A DNA stretch of 64,000 nt from Salticus scenicus (taxonomy: Eukaryota; Arthropoda; Arachnida; Araneae; Salticidae), in the NCBI GenBank assembly GCA_963930645.1, contig OZ005657.1, positions 48,260,153-48,324,152 of the forward strand, given 5' to 3'. Of the stretch, positions 48,825 to 57,341 are shown one piece after another (position 1 is the first letter of the stretch; each line of letters starts with the position of its first letter). The position numbers and the translations under genes are program-made. The notes under the pieces are model-generated. The model was not told the origin of the DNA, did no database searches, and worked only from the letters and a program-made list of their open reading frames with translations.

Positions 48825-50068
48825 AGATATCCGTAAAATTTTTACTTTTAAATATAGCTAACACAAATATCTAAAAACTATTTCTGGAATTTTAGAAATT
48901 CGTTCCCCAAGGGGAAGAAGGGGGCAAAACGTGATTTCACGTAATCCTGTATATCTCAAACAAACAAACAGACAAACAAACAAACAAAATATATATATAT
49001 ACGTGAATTTTTTTCTTTAAAATATAACTAATACAAATATCTTAAAGACAATTACTGGAATTTTAGAAATTCAGTCCCAAAGGGGGGGAGGGGGGAGGGG
49101 GAAATACGTGATTTCAAATAATCCTTTATATCGAAAAAAAAAAAAAAAAAAAAAAAAGGAGAGAAAGATTTTATGTGAGATTTTTGCTCTAAAATATACG
49201 TAGTTCACACATATACCTAAAAACTAATTTTTGGAATTTTAAAAATTCGGCCCAGATGGGGCGGGAGGGAGGGTGAAAGAAATTCAGATACAACGTTGGA
49301 AATTAGTATTATTATGTTTAATAGCCCGAGAAAATGATTACGGATATTTCTGAAAGTGTAAAATAATTAGAAGGGGCGGGAACGGTGGGCGAATGAATAC
49401 GCGTGCCGTGCGCTTGTGTATACGCTGCCGCAGTCAGTGGGGGGCCGGACCGATTATTCCACCGATGAAAAAGAGAAATATTTTATGTAAGAATTTTGCT
49501 CTAAAATATACCTCACACAAATACCTAAAAACTAATTTTAGGAATTTTAGAAATTCGGCCCAGATGGGGCGGGAGGGAGAGGGAAAGAAATTCAGATACA
49601 ACGTTGGAAATTAGTATTATTATGTTTAAAAGCCCTAGAAAACGATTACGGATATTTTTGAAAGTGTAAAATAATTGGGAGGGCGGGAACGGTGGGCGAA
49701 TGAATACGCGCGCCGTGCGCGTGTGTATACGCTGCCACAGTCAGTGGGGGCCCGGACCGATTATTCCACCGATGAGAGAAGAATTTTTTTGGTATTTTAT
49801 ATTTACATTTATGTTTATTTGTATTTTATTGATGTTATTGATTTGTATTTTATATTTATGTTTTTCTTTTACGATAATATAATGATTCATTAAGAGTGTC
49901 TAACATAAATGCGCGCGCGCAGCGTAGAATGGCCTGCGCTGCATTTTTCCCGATCAGAATTTGTTTTCTCTTTTTTCATATGATAAAAATTAATGCAATT
50001 TTGAGAATTCATTAATTATAGTGATTCATTTAAAAATAGTGACTAGAGAAGCGGGCGTAGCCTGCTAG
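48625..50068 (+). mobile_element. Putative complete non-autonomous Helitron
   Basis: The 5' end is A|TCTATATATATAGATAAAAT and the 3' end is GCGGGCGTAGCCTGCTAG|T, that is TC at the start, a 6-bp hairpin (GCGGGC-GTA-GCCTGC, one G-T pair) and CTAG at the end, inserted between A (48624) and T (50069). These are the defining Helitron signs. The hairpin touches the terminus rather than ending 5-10 nt before it. The body has a (GAGT)n stretch and four serial blocks with AAATATA..ACAAATA-CTAAAAACT, GGAATTTTAGAAATTC, then G-rich and poly-A tracts. No Rep/helicase coding is present. Confidence 0.6.
49186..49780 (+). repeat. Two ~300-bp tandem units inside the Helitron
   Basis: Units from about 49186 and 49495 share TTTTGCTCTAAAATATAC, GGCCCAGATGGGGCGGGAGG, AATTCAGATACAACGTTGGA, AATTAGTATTATTATGTTTA, GCGGGAACGGTGGGCGAATG, AATACGCG-GCCGTGCGC, GTGTATACGCTGCC-CAGTCA and GGACCGATTATTCCACCGAT. 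Identity is around 95 percent, so the duplication is recent. The GC-rich part reads open in both copies, but the frames are translations of the repeat. Confidence 0.8.
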
Positions 50069-50277
50069 TAATCTATAGATTTCCAGTTGTTGGTAAGATT
50101 GCCTTTTTAATTTTATATTTTCATGCATTCCATTCACATAAAATTTATAAAATCCGAAGTCCCGTTAACTTTGAACATATTGGGAAAGTATGTTTCACAC
50201 AAAGAATTAGGAAGAAATGACTTAAAAAAAAAAAAAAAAAACTAATTATGTATTTTTACGTATTAAAAAAAAAGTTG

Positions 50278-50494
50278 CTGAGGCTGGCATTTTTTTTTTT
50301 TTTGTCTACGACTGCATCTCTTCGTGAACGAGAGTGTCCTCCGCGTCATGAGAGGTAATCTTTGCCGATTACTCAAAGGAAAACATTTCTCTTGGTTAGA
50401 AAGTTGTAGCGCTTTAAAGCGAAGTTATCAATTAAAAACCCCACGTTAAAAAAGTTACTTTATTTGCCAACATGCAAATACTTTCTCTTATTGC

Positions 50495-50529
<35 letters not shown>

Positions 50530-50570
50530 TCAATGCTGTCATTTTACACAGGGAAATCAAAATGTCATCA
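50278..50570 (+). repeat. Dispersed repeat family G, copy
   Basis: CTGGCATTTTTT..GTCTACGACTGCATC, CCTCCGCGTCATGAGAGGTA, ATTACTCAAAGGAAAACATT and, downstream, GTTACTTTATTTGCCAAC and GTCATTTTACACAGG match in order the reverse complement of 53205-53500. A long poly-T at about 50497-50528 interrupts it. Confidence 0.6.
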
Positions 50571-51835
50571 GCGGTAAAAAAAAAAAAAAAAAAAAGAGTC
50601 AATGTTGCTATTGGTAACAAAGAAATTTATCGTCTGCAAAAAAATAAATAGCGTTATCTTAGACATTTTCAAAGAAAAAGGAATTTAGAATTGTAATTTA
50701 TCGTCTACAGATATGTTTTTTTCTACTTTTTGAAAATTAAATGTAATATATATATATATATATATATATAAAGGAAGAAATATAAAGAAAGAAAGGAAAA
50801 GAAATTGAAAATTTGGCAACCTCGAGATGCCCGAGAGAAGAAAAAAAATATTTAGAATACTGAAAACATTTAAAAATAAACGATATTTTAAAAATATTAC
50901 GGAAAAATTTAATCCAGATGAAATGAAAATTCGTTTAAATTTTATTAATATTATTTTAACGTCAGGCGAAAAAGATGTAGTTATGAATGTCATGATTGTG
51001 TTAAACAACTACTGCTATAGAATTTTAATTTAAGCCTAGAAATTTTTAAAATAAAATTTAAGAGACAAGAACTTAGATCTGTTTATATGAAGATTTAATT
51101 TTTTAACTCAAAACATATTTAAACGATTGACTAAATGGGAACGTTTTTAATATAACAAGTTTAGTATTTTTTCAAATTTAGAGACGAAGTAGCTCGGACG
51201 TTTTTTGTCAAGGAAATCATTTCCGCAACCACGGTATCCATTTTCACTTCAGCCATGCCTTAAATATGTAAATAATTATAAAATAGTGCAATAATAATAA
51301 TAATAATAGTAATAATAATAAAATGTTTAAAATATTTTCAATAATTACATAAGTTATTTATTTTCAATGTGTCTTACTGAATCATATTCTAGAAAAAATG
51401 AACTTTAAAAAGTTTTTTCTTTACTGTTACAAGTATCATTTTAAACCTAGCTGCACATTAGAAATAATGTATTATATGTTGTGCTAAGTTAACTAAAAAA
51501 AAAAGAAAAAAATGCATAGTATAAAGTATAGGCATTAGAAAAAAAACAATTCCATTTATTTTTTAAACAAGAAATTATGCCCAAAAAATCATCGCCAAAT
51601 AGTGACAAAAATGTAAGTCTCCAGGGAGTCATATACTAAAACTGTAACGCGAAATGGTTTAGATATTACGAATTTCTCTCTGCTCTGAAAAAGAAGTTAC
51701 GGCCATCGTCGTTCATTTTGTGCGTCTCGCTAGCATATGTTTCCGCCAAACTAGTCGCAAATTGTGATTAAGTTGTCGAACGTTAAAACAGACATTTGCA
51801 ATATTATTTCATTTTAAAAACGATATAATATTAAA
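50571..51835. other. AT-rich DNA, nothing recognised
   Basis: (TA)n lies at about 50747-50770 and (AAT)n at 51290-51320. The frames at 50827-51033 and 50685-51008 on opposite strands overlap each other and have no recognisable domain. Confidence 0.45.
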
Positions 51836-52051
51836 TATTGTGTATTCCAAATTAATATCAAATATGGCGATTTCTATAATATTGCTCTGCTTTTGTCTTG
51901 TGTTATGTATTATTAATATTCCTAGTCAATGAAAGGAAAAGCTGTGAATAGGCGGGTAGAGTCCCATAGGTGTTAATGAGTGAACAAATCGGGGAGTTGA
52001 AGCCTACCTCGGAGGTTGGTGAGCGGAGCGAGCAGGGGGCAGTCGCCCTAG
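51836..52051 (+). mobile_element. Helitron-like 3' end, plus-strand copy
   Basis: It ends GAGCAGGGGGCAGTCGCCCTAG followed by a T run. It shares CTTTTGTCTTGTGTTATGTA, GAATAGGCGGGTAGAGT and GGTTGGTGAGCGGAGCGAGC with its inverted partner at 52068-52285, but less well than 52068 and 55054 match each other. A hairpin-like G/C tract plus CTAG before T fits a Helitron terminus. The 5' end is not found. Confidence 0.5.
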
Positions 52052-52067
52052 TTTTTTTTATAAAACG

Positions 52068-52272
52068 TTAGGGGGCTCTGCCCCCTGCTCGCTCCGCTCA
52101 CCAACCCCCGAGTGAGGCTTCGCCTCCCCCCGACTCAGTTTACATATTAACATATGCAGAGCTCTGCCCGCCTATTCGCTGCTTTATTTCACTGAAAAGG
52201 AATATTAATAGTGCATATTACAAGACAAAAGCAGAAAATTATCATGGAAACCATCATATTCAATCTCAAATT

Positions 52273-52285
<13 letters not shown>
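52068..52285 (-). mobile_element. Helitron-like 3' end, minus-strand copy
   Basis: On the minus strand it ends GGGGGCAGAGCCCCCTAA (6-bp GC hairpin, then CTAA). It faces the 51836-52051 copy tail to tail with 16 bp between them (52052-52067), making an imperfect palindrome of about 450 bp with arms of about 215 bp. The sequence up to about 52270 recurs at 55054-55260. Confidence 0.5.

Positions 52286-52339
<54 letters not shown>
52276..52339 (+). repeat. (TA)n microsatellite
   Basis: About 30 TA dinucleotides with one AATATA interruption. The homologous position in the second block copy (about 55269-55303) is a shorter (TA)n tract. Confidence 0.95.
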
Positions 52340-52343
<4 letters not shown>

Positions 52344-52435
52344 TATTTAATAGGAAGAAATTCATAATATCTAGACCATTTTACATTACATCTTTAGTAT
52401 ATGACCCTTTTTATTTCTTTTTTACAACCTTAGAT

Positions 52436-52770
52436 CCGGACCGCGGTACCCCAGTCGTAGAGCTCCGAGCTCGTAATTGGAAGATTGCGGGTTCGGTTCT
52501 AGAGCCGGCCAAAGAACGTCGGTCGTGTACACTAATGGTGGCTGGTGCACGTAAAATATGTCGTGGCCGCAATATCCTTCATGTTCCCATCAAAATTATA
52601 CCTCTGGGGGCCACCGAAGCGGGGGAGCCATCCCTTTCGTGTAGGACCAAAGCTGTGGTGGCATGTCTCCGGAACATCCGTAGGGGTGCGTCCCAGACCG
52701 TCGACAATTATCCATAGCACAGTAATGGTGCGGCATCAATCACAACCTACCTAATTATCTACCTACCTAC
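52436..52770 (+). mobile_element. tRNA-derived SINE, full-length copy
   Basis: The head has GTACCCCAGTCGTAGAGCTC (A-box region), GAGCTCGTAATTGGAAGATT and GCGGGTTCGGTTCTAGAGCC (B-box region GGTTCGGTTCT), then GGCCAAAGAACGTC. The body runs through GTGGCTGGTGCACGTAAAAT, CCTTCATGTTCCCATC, ATACCTCTGGGGGCCACCGA, GTGGCATGTCTCCGGAACAT and GTCCCAGACCGTCG. The tail is a CTACCTACCTAC simple repeat. RNA polymerase III transcription from internal boxes is expected for this class. Open frames of 168 and 69 aa across it are not genes. Confidence 0.8.
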
Positions 52771-52874
52771 AACCATGGATATATTTTAATTTTCCCGTGT
52801 AATAAAATTAATTTTCTAAAAGTAGAGAAAAAAGGTTTATATTTATTTTGTTTGTTTTTTACATCAATGGTTTC

Positions 52875-53200
52875 GGGCCGCGATAACCTAGTCGGTAAAG
52901 CGCTGAACACGTAATTGGAAGATTTCCGATTCGATACTTGAGTCGGCCAAAGACCGTCGTGTTCACTAATGGTGGCTGGTGCACATAAAATCTGTCGTGG
53001 GGGCAAAGTCCTCCATGTTCCCAATCCCCACTATACCTCTGGGGATCACCAAAGCGGATATCCCCTCCGTGAAGGTTCAGAATTGTGATGACATATCTCC
53101 GGAACATCTCTAGGGATGCATCCCAGATCGTCGAAAATTACCCATAGCGCAGTATTGGTGCGAAGTTAAATCCAATCAACCTACCTACCTACGTACAACC
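52875..53200 (+). mobile_element. tRNA-derived SINE, second copy
   Basis: The head GGGCCGCGATAACCTAGTCG, GTAAAGCGCTGAACACGTAA and CCGATTCGATAC, then CGGCCAAAGACCGTCGTG, lead into the same body as 52436. It ends in ACCTACCTACCTACGTAC. It is more diverged than the 52436/55395 pair. Both this copy and the 52436 copy are followed by CCATGGAT-ATATTTTAATTTT, the start of repeat G, so the SINE-G junction has been duplicated. Confidence 0.8.
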
Positions 53201-53204
53201 ATGG

Positions 53205-53500
53205 ATCATATTTTAATTTTCTCGTGTAAAATGACTTCATGACAGAAGAACAACGTCACTGGGAGTAACTTTTTTCAAAATGGCAAATAGAGTACCTTCA
53301 TAAACTTGTCGTTTTTAGTTAATAACTTCTTTAATTAAAATGATAGAAATTTCTAAGCAGCTGAAATGTCTTCCTTGGAGTATTCGGAACACATTGATAC
53401 CTCTCATGACGCGAAGGACCCTGCCCTCCACTAAAAGATGCTGTCGCAGACAAAAAAATTTGACGCCAATGACAGTAACTTTTTTTAATACATAGAGACA
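53205..53500 (-). repeat. Dispersed repeat family G, block copy 1
   Basis: GATCATATTTTAATTTTCTC, TGACTTCATGACAGAAGAAC, AACGTCACTGGGA, AAATGGCAAATAGAGTACCT, AGCAGCTGAAATGTC, GGAGTATTCGGAAC, CATGACGCGAAG and GATGCTGTCGCAGACAAAAA are shared with 55943-56250 at about 93 percent. The tRNA-Ile-like array starts directly after it. Confidence 0.75.
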
Positions 53501-53565
53501 GAGATTCTGAAACAATGTAGATCGACTCAGGATATAAAGAGAAAAATGTAGCTTCCGATCTTCGT

Positions 53566-53634
53566 GTCTTATTCGCTCAGTTGGTTAGAGCGTCGTGCTA
53601 ATAACGCGAAGGTCGTCGATCCCCTCATGGGCCA
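53566..53634 (+). pseudogene. tRNA-Ile(AAT)-like pseudogene, unit 1
   Basis: The anticodon arm TCGTG-CTAATAA-CGCGA is intact (anticodon AAT). The 5' acceptor strand has changed to GTCTTAT, which cannot pair with ATGGGCC, and five bases are missing from the T arm (GTCGTCGATCCCC), destroying the B box. It is non-functional. Confidence 0.85.
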
Positions 53635-53948
53635 GTGCGTTACTTTTTGCGAATATTAACCAGAAAAGTGTCACTTGATAGAAGAATATCTTTCGATATC
53701 TTCAGAGCATCCTAAGCCATATATTTTATCAAAGAGAGTGGCAATAAATAAAATTAAATCTGAACATAATTTATGGAAGTTAAATGTTTCTGAATAAAAC
53801 ATGCAATGTGTAAATGATTTCATTAAAGTTTTCATCGAAACAGAGATTTTTAAGAATTTTATTTCTGTCTTATTAATATGTATAAAATTCTGAACCAATA
53901 TAGATCGACTCAGGATATAAAAAGGTAAATGTAGCATATGATCTTTGT

Positions 53949-54022
53949 GGCCCATTAGCTCAGTTGGTTAGAGCGTCGTGCTAATGACGCGAGGGTCGTG
54001 GGTTCGATTCCCACATGGGCCA
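53949..54022 (+). tRNA. tRNA-Ile(AAT), unit 2, intact cloverleaf
   Basis: 74 nt. The acceptor GGCCCAT/ATGGGCC, D stem GCTC/GAGC, anticodon stem TCGTG/CGCGA (one T-G) and T stem GTGGG/CCCAC all pair, with discriminator A. The A box TAGCTCAGTTGG and B box GGTTCGATTCC are canonical, and a TTTT pol III terminator follows about 10 nt downstream. The anticodon loop is CTAATGA: AAT reads Ile codons, but position 37 is G instead of the A seen in the other three units, where eukaryotic tRNA-Ile normally carries modified adenosine (t6A). Functionality is therefore uncertain despite perfect stems. Confidence 0.85.
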
Positions 54023-54337
54023 ATGTGTTACGTTTTGCCAATATTTACCAGAAAAGTGTCACTTGATAAAATAAAATCTTTCGATATCTTCTGAGCATCC
54101 CAAACCGTATGGCTTATCAAAGAGAGTGGCAATAAATAAAATTAAATCTAAACATGATTTATGGAAGTCAAATGTTTCTAAATAAAACATATAATGTGTA
54201 AATGATTTAATTAAACTTTACATGGAAGCAGAGCTTTTTTAAGAATTCTATTTCTGTCCTATTAATATGTATAAAATTCTGAATCAATATAGATCGACTC
54301 AGGATATAAAGAGGTAAATATTGCTTTCGACCTTCGT

Positions 54338-54411
54338 GGCCCATTAGCTCAGATGGTTAGAGTGTCGTGCTAATAACGCGAAGGTCGTGGGTTCGATCCC
54401 CCCACGGGCCA
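54338..54411 (+). tRNA. tRNA-Ile(AAT), unit 3, slightly degenerate
   Basis: 74 nt with normal loop CTAATAA (anticodon AAT, A37). An A-C mismatch in acceptor pair 6 (GGCCCAT/ACGGGCC), one T-C mismatch in the T stem (GTGGG/CCCCC) and a G-T pair closing the D stem weaken the fold. The B box is GGTTCGATCCC. A TTTT tract follows at about 54422. It could be a weak gene or an early pseudogene. Confidence 0.65.
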
Positions 54412-54724
54412 ATACGTTACCTTTTGCCAATAATTACCAGAAAAGTGTCACTTGATAAAAGAAAATCTTTCGATATCTTCAGAGCATCCTAAACCCTAAG
54501 GCTTACCAAAGAGAGTGGCAATAAAAAAAAATTAATTCTGAGCATAATTTATGGAAGTTAAATGTTTCTAAAAAAACATATAATGTGTAAGTGTCTTAAT
54601 TAAAGTTTACATCAAAGCAGAGCATTTTAAGAATTTTATTTCTGTCTTATTAATATGTATAAAATTTTGAAAGAATATAGATGACTGAGGATACAAAGAG
54701 GTAAATGTAGCTTCCGATCATCGT

Positions 54725-54799
54725 GGCCCAATATCTCATTTGGTTAGAGCGTCGTGCTAATAACGCGAAGGTCGTGGGTTCGATCACCCCCATGGGCCA
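54725..54799 (+). pseudogene. tRNA-Ile(AAT)-like pseudogene, unit 4
   Basis: The anticodon arm is intact (CTAATAA). The D stem is TCTC/GAGC with a mispair, the A box is damaged (TATCTCATTTGG), acceptor pair 7 is A-A, and the T arm carries an extra base (GGTTCGATCACCCCC, 75 nt overall). Probably inactive. Confidence 0.7.
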
Positions 54800-55053
54800 A
54801 TGCGTCACTTTTTGCCAATATTTACCAGAAAAGTGTCACTTGATAAAAGAAAATCTTTCGATATCTTCAGAGCAACCTAAACCGTATGGCTTATCAAAGA
54901 GAGTGGCAATAAATAAAATTAAATCTGAACATAATTTATGGAAGTTAAAAGTTTCTAAATAAAACATATAATGTGTAAATGATTTAATTAAAGTTTACAT
55001 CGAAGCAGAGCTTTTTTAAGAATTTTATTTCTGTCTTATTAATATTTATAAAT

Positions 55054-55260
55054 CTAGGGGGATCTGCCCCCTGCTCGCTCCGCTCACCAACCCCCGAGTG
55101 AGCTCCCCCCGACTCACTTTACATATTAACATATGCAGAGCTCTGCCCATCTATTCGCTGCTTTCTTTCACTGAAAAGGAATATTATTAACAGTGCATAT
55201 TACAAGACAAAAGCAGAAAAATATCATGGAAACCCTCATATTCAATGTCAAATTTAAATG
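55054..55260 (-). mobile_element. Helitron-like 3' end, block copy 2
   Basis: On the minus strand it ends GGGGGCAGATCCCCCTAG. It matches 52068-52270 at about 90 percent, but lacks GGCTTCGCC inside the GAGTGAG..CCCCGACTCA segment. The base following CTAG on the minus strand is A, not T, so this junction with the tRNA array is probably a rearrangement, not an insertion. Confidence 0.5.
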
Positions 55261-55269
55261 TATTACGTT

Positions 55270-55301
<32 letters not shown>

Positions 55302-55394
55302 TATTTAATAGGAAGAAATTCATAATATCTAGACCATTTTACCTTACATCTTTAGTATATGAACCTTTTTATTTCTTTTTTAGAACCTTAGATC

Positions 55395-55938
55395 CGAACC
55401 ACGGTATCCCAGTCGTAGAGCTCCGAGCTCGTAATTGGAAGATTGCGGGTTCGGTTCTCGAGCCGGCCAAAGAACGTCGTGTACAGTCGGTAACAAAAGT
55501 GTCCGAACGCTAGCAAAAATTCCTATATAAAAAAAGTACACTTAATACTGTTTTGTTAAATAAATCCTTGTCGAATCACGTTCTTAGACTAACTAAGAAC
55601 AGGATTCGACAAGAATTTATTTAGCAAAACTGTATTAAGCGTAATTTTTTTATATAGGAAATTTTGCAAGTGTTCGGACACTTTTGTTACCGACTGTACA
55701 CTAATGGTGTCTGGTGCACATAAAATATGTTGTGGCCGCAATATCCTTCATGTTCCCATCAAAATTATACCTCTGGGGGCCACCGAAGTGGGGGAGTCAT
55801 CCCCTTCGTGTAGGACCAAAACTGTGTGGAATGTCTCCGGAACATCCGTAGGGGTGCGTCCCAGACCGTCGCCAATTATCCATAGCGCAGTAATGGTGCG
55901 ACATCAATCACAACCTACCTAATTATCTATCTACCTAC
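55395..55938 (+). mobile_element. tRNA-derived SINE interrupted by a MITE
   Basis: It matches the 52436 SINE from GGTATCCCAGTCGTAGAGCT to the CTACCTAC tail, but is split at GTG|TA|CAC by the 213-bp MITE at 55484-55696. The other copy keeps the uninterrupted CGTGTACACTAATGG, so the empty site is known. Confidence 0.85.
55484..55696. mobile_element. Palindromic MITE nested in a SINE
   Basis: The ends are CAGTCGGTAACAAAAGTGTC and GACACTTTTGTTACCGACTG, an exact 20-bp TIR, flanked by TA at 55482-55483 and 55697-55698. Arms of about 100 bp pair around AGACTAACT. TIR form, TA duplication and length fit a Tc1/mariner-type MITE; the ends differ from those of the mariner at 57342, so that element is not its source. 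Confidence 0.95.
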
Positions 55939-55942
55939 AACC

Positions 55943-56250
55943 ATGGATCATATTTTAATTTTCTCGTGTAAAATGACTTCATGACAGAAGAACAACGTCA
56001 CTGGGAAAAACTTTTTTCAAAATGGCAAATAGAGTACCTTCATGAACTTGTCATTTATTGTCATTTTTAGTTAATAACTTCTTTAATTAAAATGATAGAA
56101 ATTTCTAAGCAGCTGAAATGTCCTCCTTGGAGTATTCGGAACGCATTGATATATCTCATGACGCGAAGAACTCTGCCATCCACTAGAAGATGCTGTCGCA
56201 GACAAAAAAATCTGACGCCAGTGACAGTAACTTTTTTTTAATACGTAGAG
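55943..56250 (-). repeat. Dispersed repeat family G, block copy 2
   Basis: It matches 53205-53500 closely. Differences include a short duplication (ACTTGTCATTTATTGTCATT). After GTAACTTTTTTTTAATACG the two copies part: here single-copy DNA follows, there the tRNA array. Confidence 0.75.
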
Positions 56251-57339
56251 AAATGCCATTAAATGATGGTAATAAAAAAAAATGCTGTAGTGTTTATTAT
56301 TATTATTATTATTATTTTTAATTAATGTACGATTTTAAATTTATTTTCTTGTGTTAAATTAGGAAATTAGGAAAAATATTTACAATCATTTATTTTTTAT
56401 CGCGTGCCATTTTTTACATTTACATGATAATTTAATTACTGCATGTAATTAACAAATTACTTTACTGTATAAATAAGAAATAAGAAAATGTTAAGTTCAT
56501 AGCAAAATATCTCTGATAATGACTCCTTATTCTAATAGAATAGCTATTTTCTGAAAGAAGAAATTATTTCATTTTCAATGTTTCCTTTCTTGTATTTCAG
56601 TTGCTGAAGTTTTTTTTTTTTAAGAGATGTATTCAAATGAAATATATTTCCCATATATTTCCTATTCCGATATGAATAATTTATTTGTATATTTTGTTTT
56701 GTATGTCTGTGTGTGTATATGCATAATATCTGTGTTTTTGAGAAATTACTTGTTGAAATGTTAACTTTTGATTGTTTAACTACAATCCACTTATCGTTTT
56801 AAATTCTTTGGATCATATTTATATAGGCATGTGAAAATAATTATTCAATTTTAATGTTTAAATAATAAAAGTCACGTCAACAATAAAACATATTTCAGGA
56901 TATTTAAATGTTGGGTGTTTGTGATAGGGTTAAAACCGACTGACTTACACAAAGGTTCTATTCATAGGGAGAATACCTTAGGTCTTTTAAAGGATTTTAG
57001 TACCATTTACACAAATTTCAAAGGAAAAAAACTGAATGGTTGAACTGATGAGCAAGACATAGGATCAATATCAGCTAGTCCCGTCTACCATCCTCGAGAT
57101 GCCCCGTCTACTATCCTCTCTAATTTGAGGGAGGGGGGGGGGATTCTTCTTAGTTACCTATAAGATTAGTTTTTCATTCGTTAGTGTTAAATTAATGGTA
57201 ACGAAAATAAAACAAAATCATTTGTTAATTAATTTTCTAATACACGATAAAAGTAACTTATTTGTTATTTTGCAAAAACCGTCATAATTATATCTACCCT
57301 TGTATTCCTTTAAGCTTTAGGAAATCTACAAATTTATAA
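56251..57339. other. AT-rich DNA, nothing recognised
   Basis: (TTA)n lies at about 56294-56317. A CCCGTCTAC-ATCCTC motif occurs twice at 57081-57118, followed by a G9 run. No coding region is seen. Confidence 0.45.
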
Positions 57340-57341
57340 TA

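Larger units (their letters stand above)
53503..55052 (+). repeat. Four tandem ~387-bp units, each with a tRNA-Ile-like gene
   Basis: The tRNA starts are 53566, 53949, 54338 and 54725 (383, 389 and 387 bp apart). Spacers share ATAGATCGACTCAGGATATA, AAAAGTGTCACTTGATA, AAATCTTTCGATATCTTC, AAGAGAGTGGCAATAAATAA and ATTTATGGAAGT-AAATGTTTCT at about 90 percent or more. The array is bounded on the left by repeat G and on the right by a Helitron-like end, and bracketed by two copies of a larger block (52068-53500 and 55054-56250). The frame at 54723-54962 is a shadow. Confidence 0.9.

Noticed and set aside
49393..49882. Two similar frames (NTRAV-LCIRCRSQWG) that look conserved
   Set aside because: They lie in the two nearly identical tandem units of the Helitron; similarity is due to recent DNA duplication, and the GC-rich segment explains the open frames.
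52211..52717. 168-aa open frame, the longest uninterrupted frame apart from the transposase
   Set aside because: Its first part translates a (TA)n tract as alternating Tyr/Ile and the rest translates the SINE; the homologous copy at 55193 is broken.
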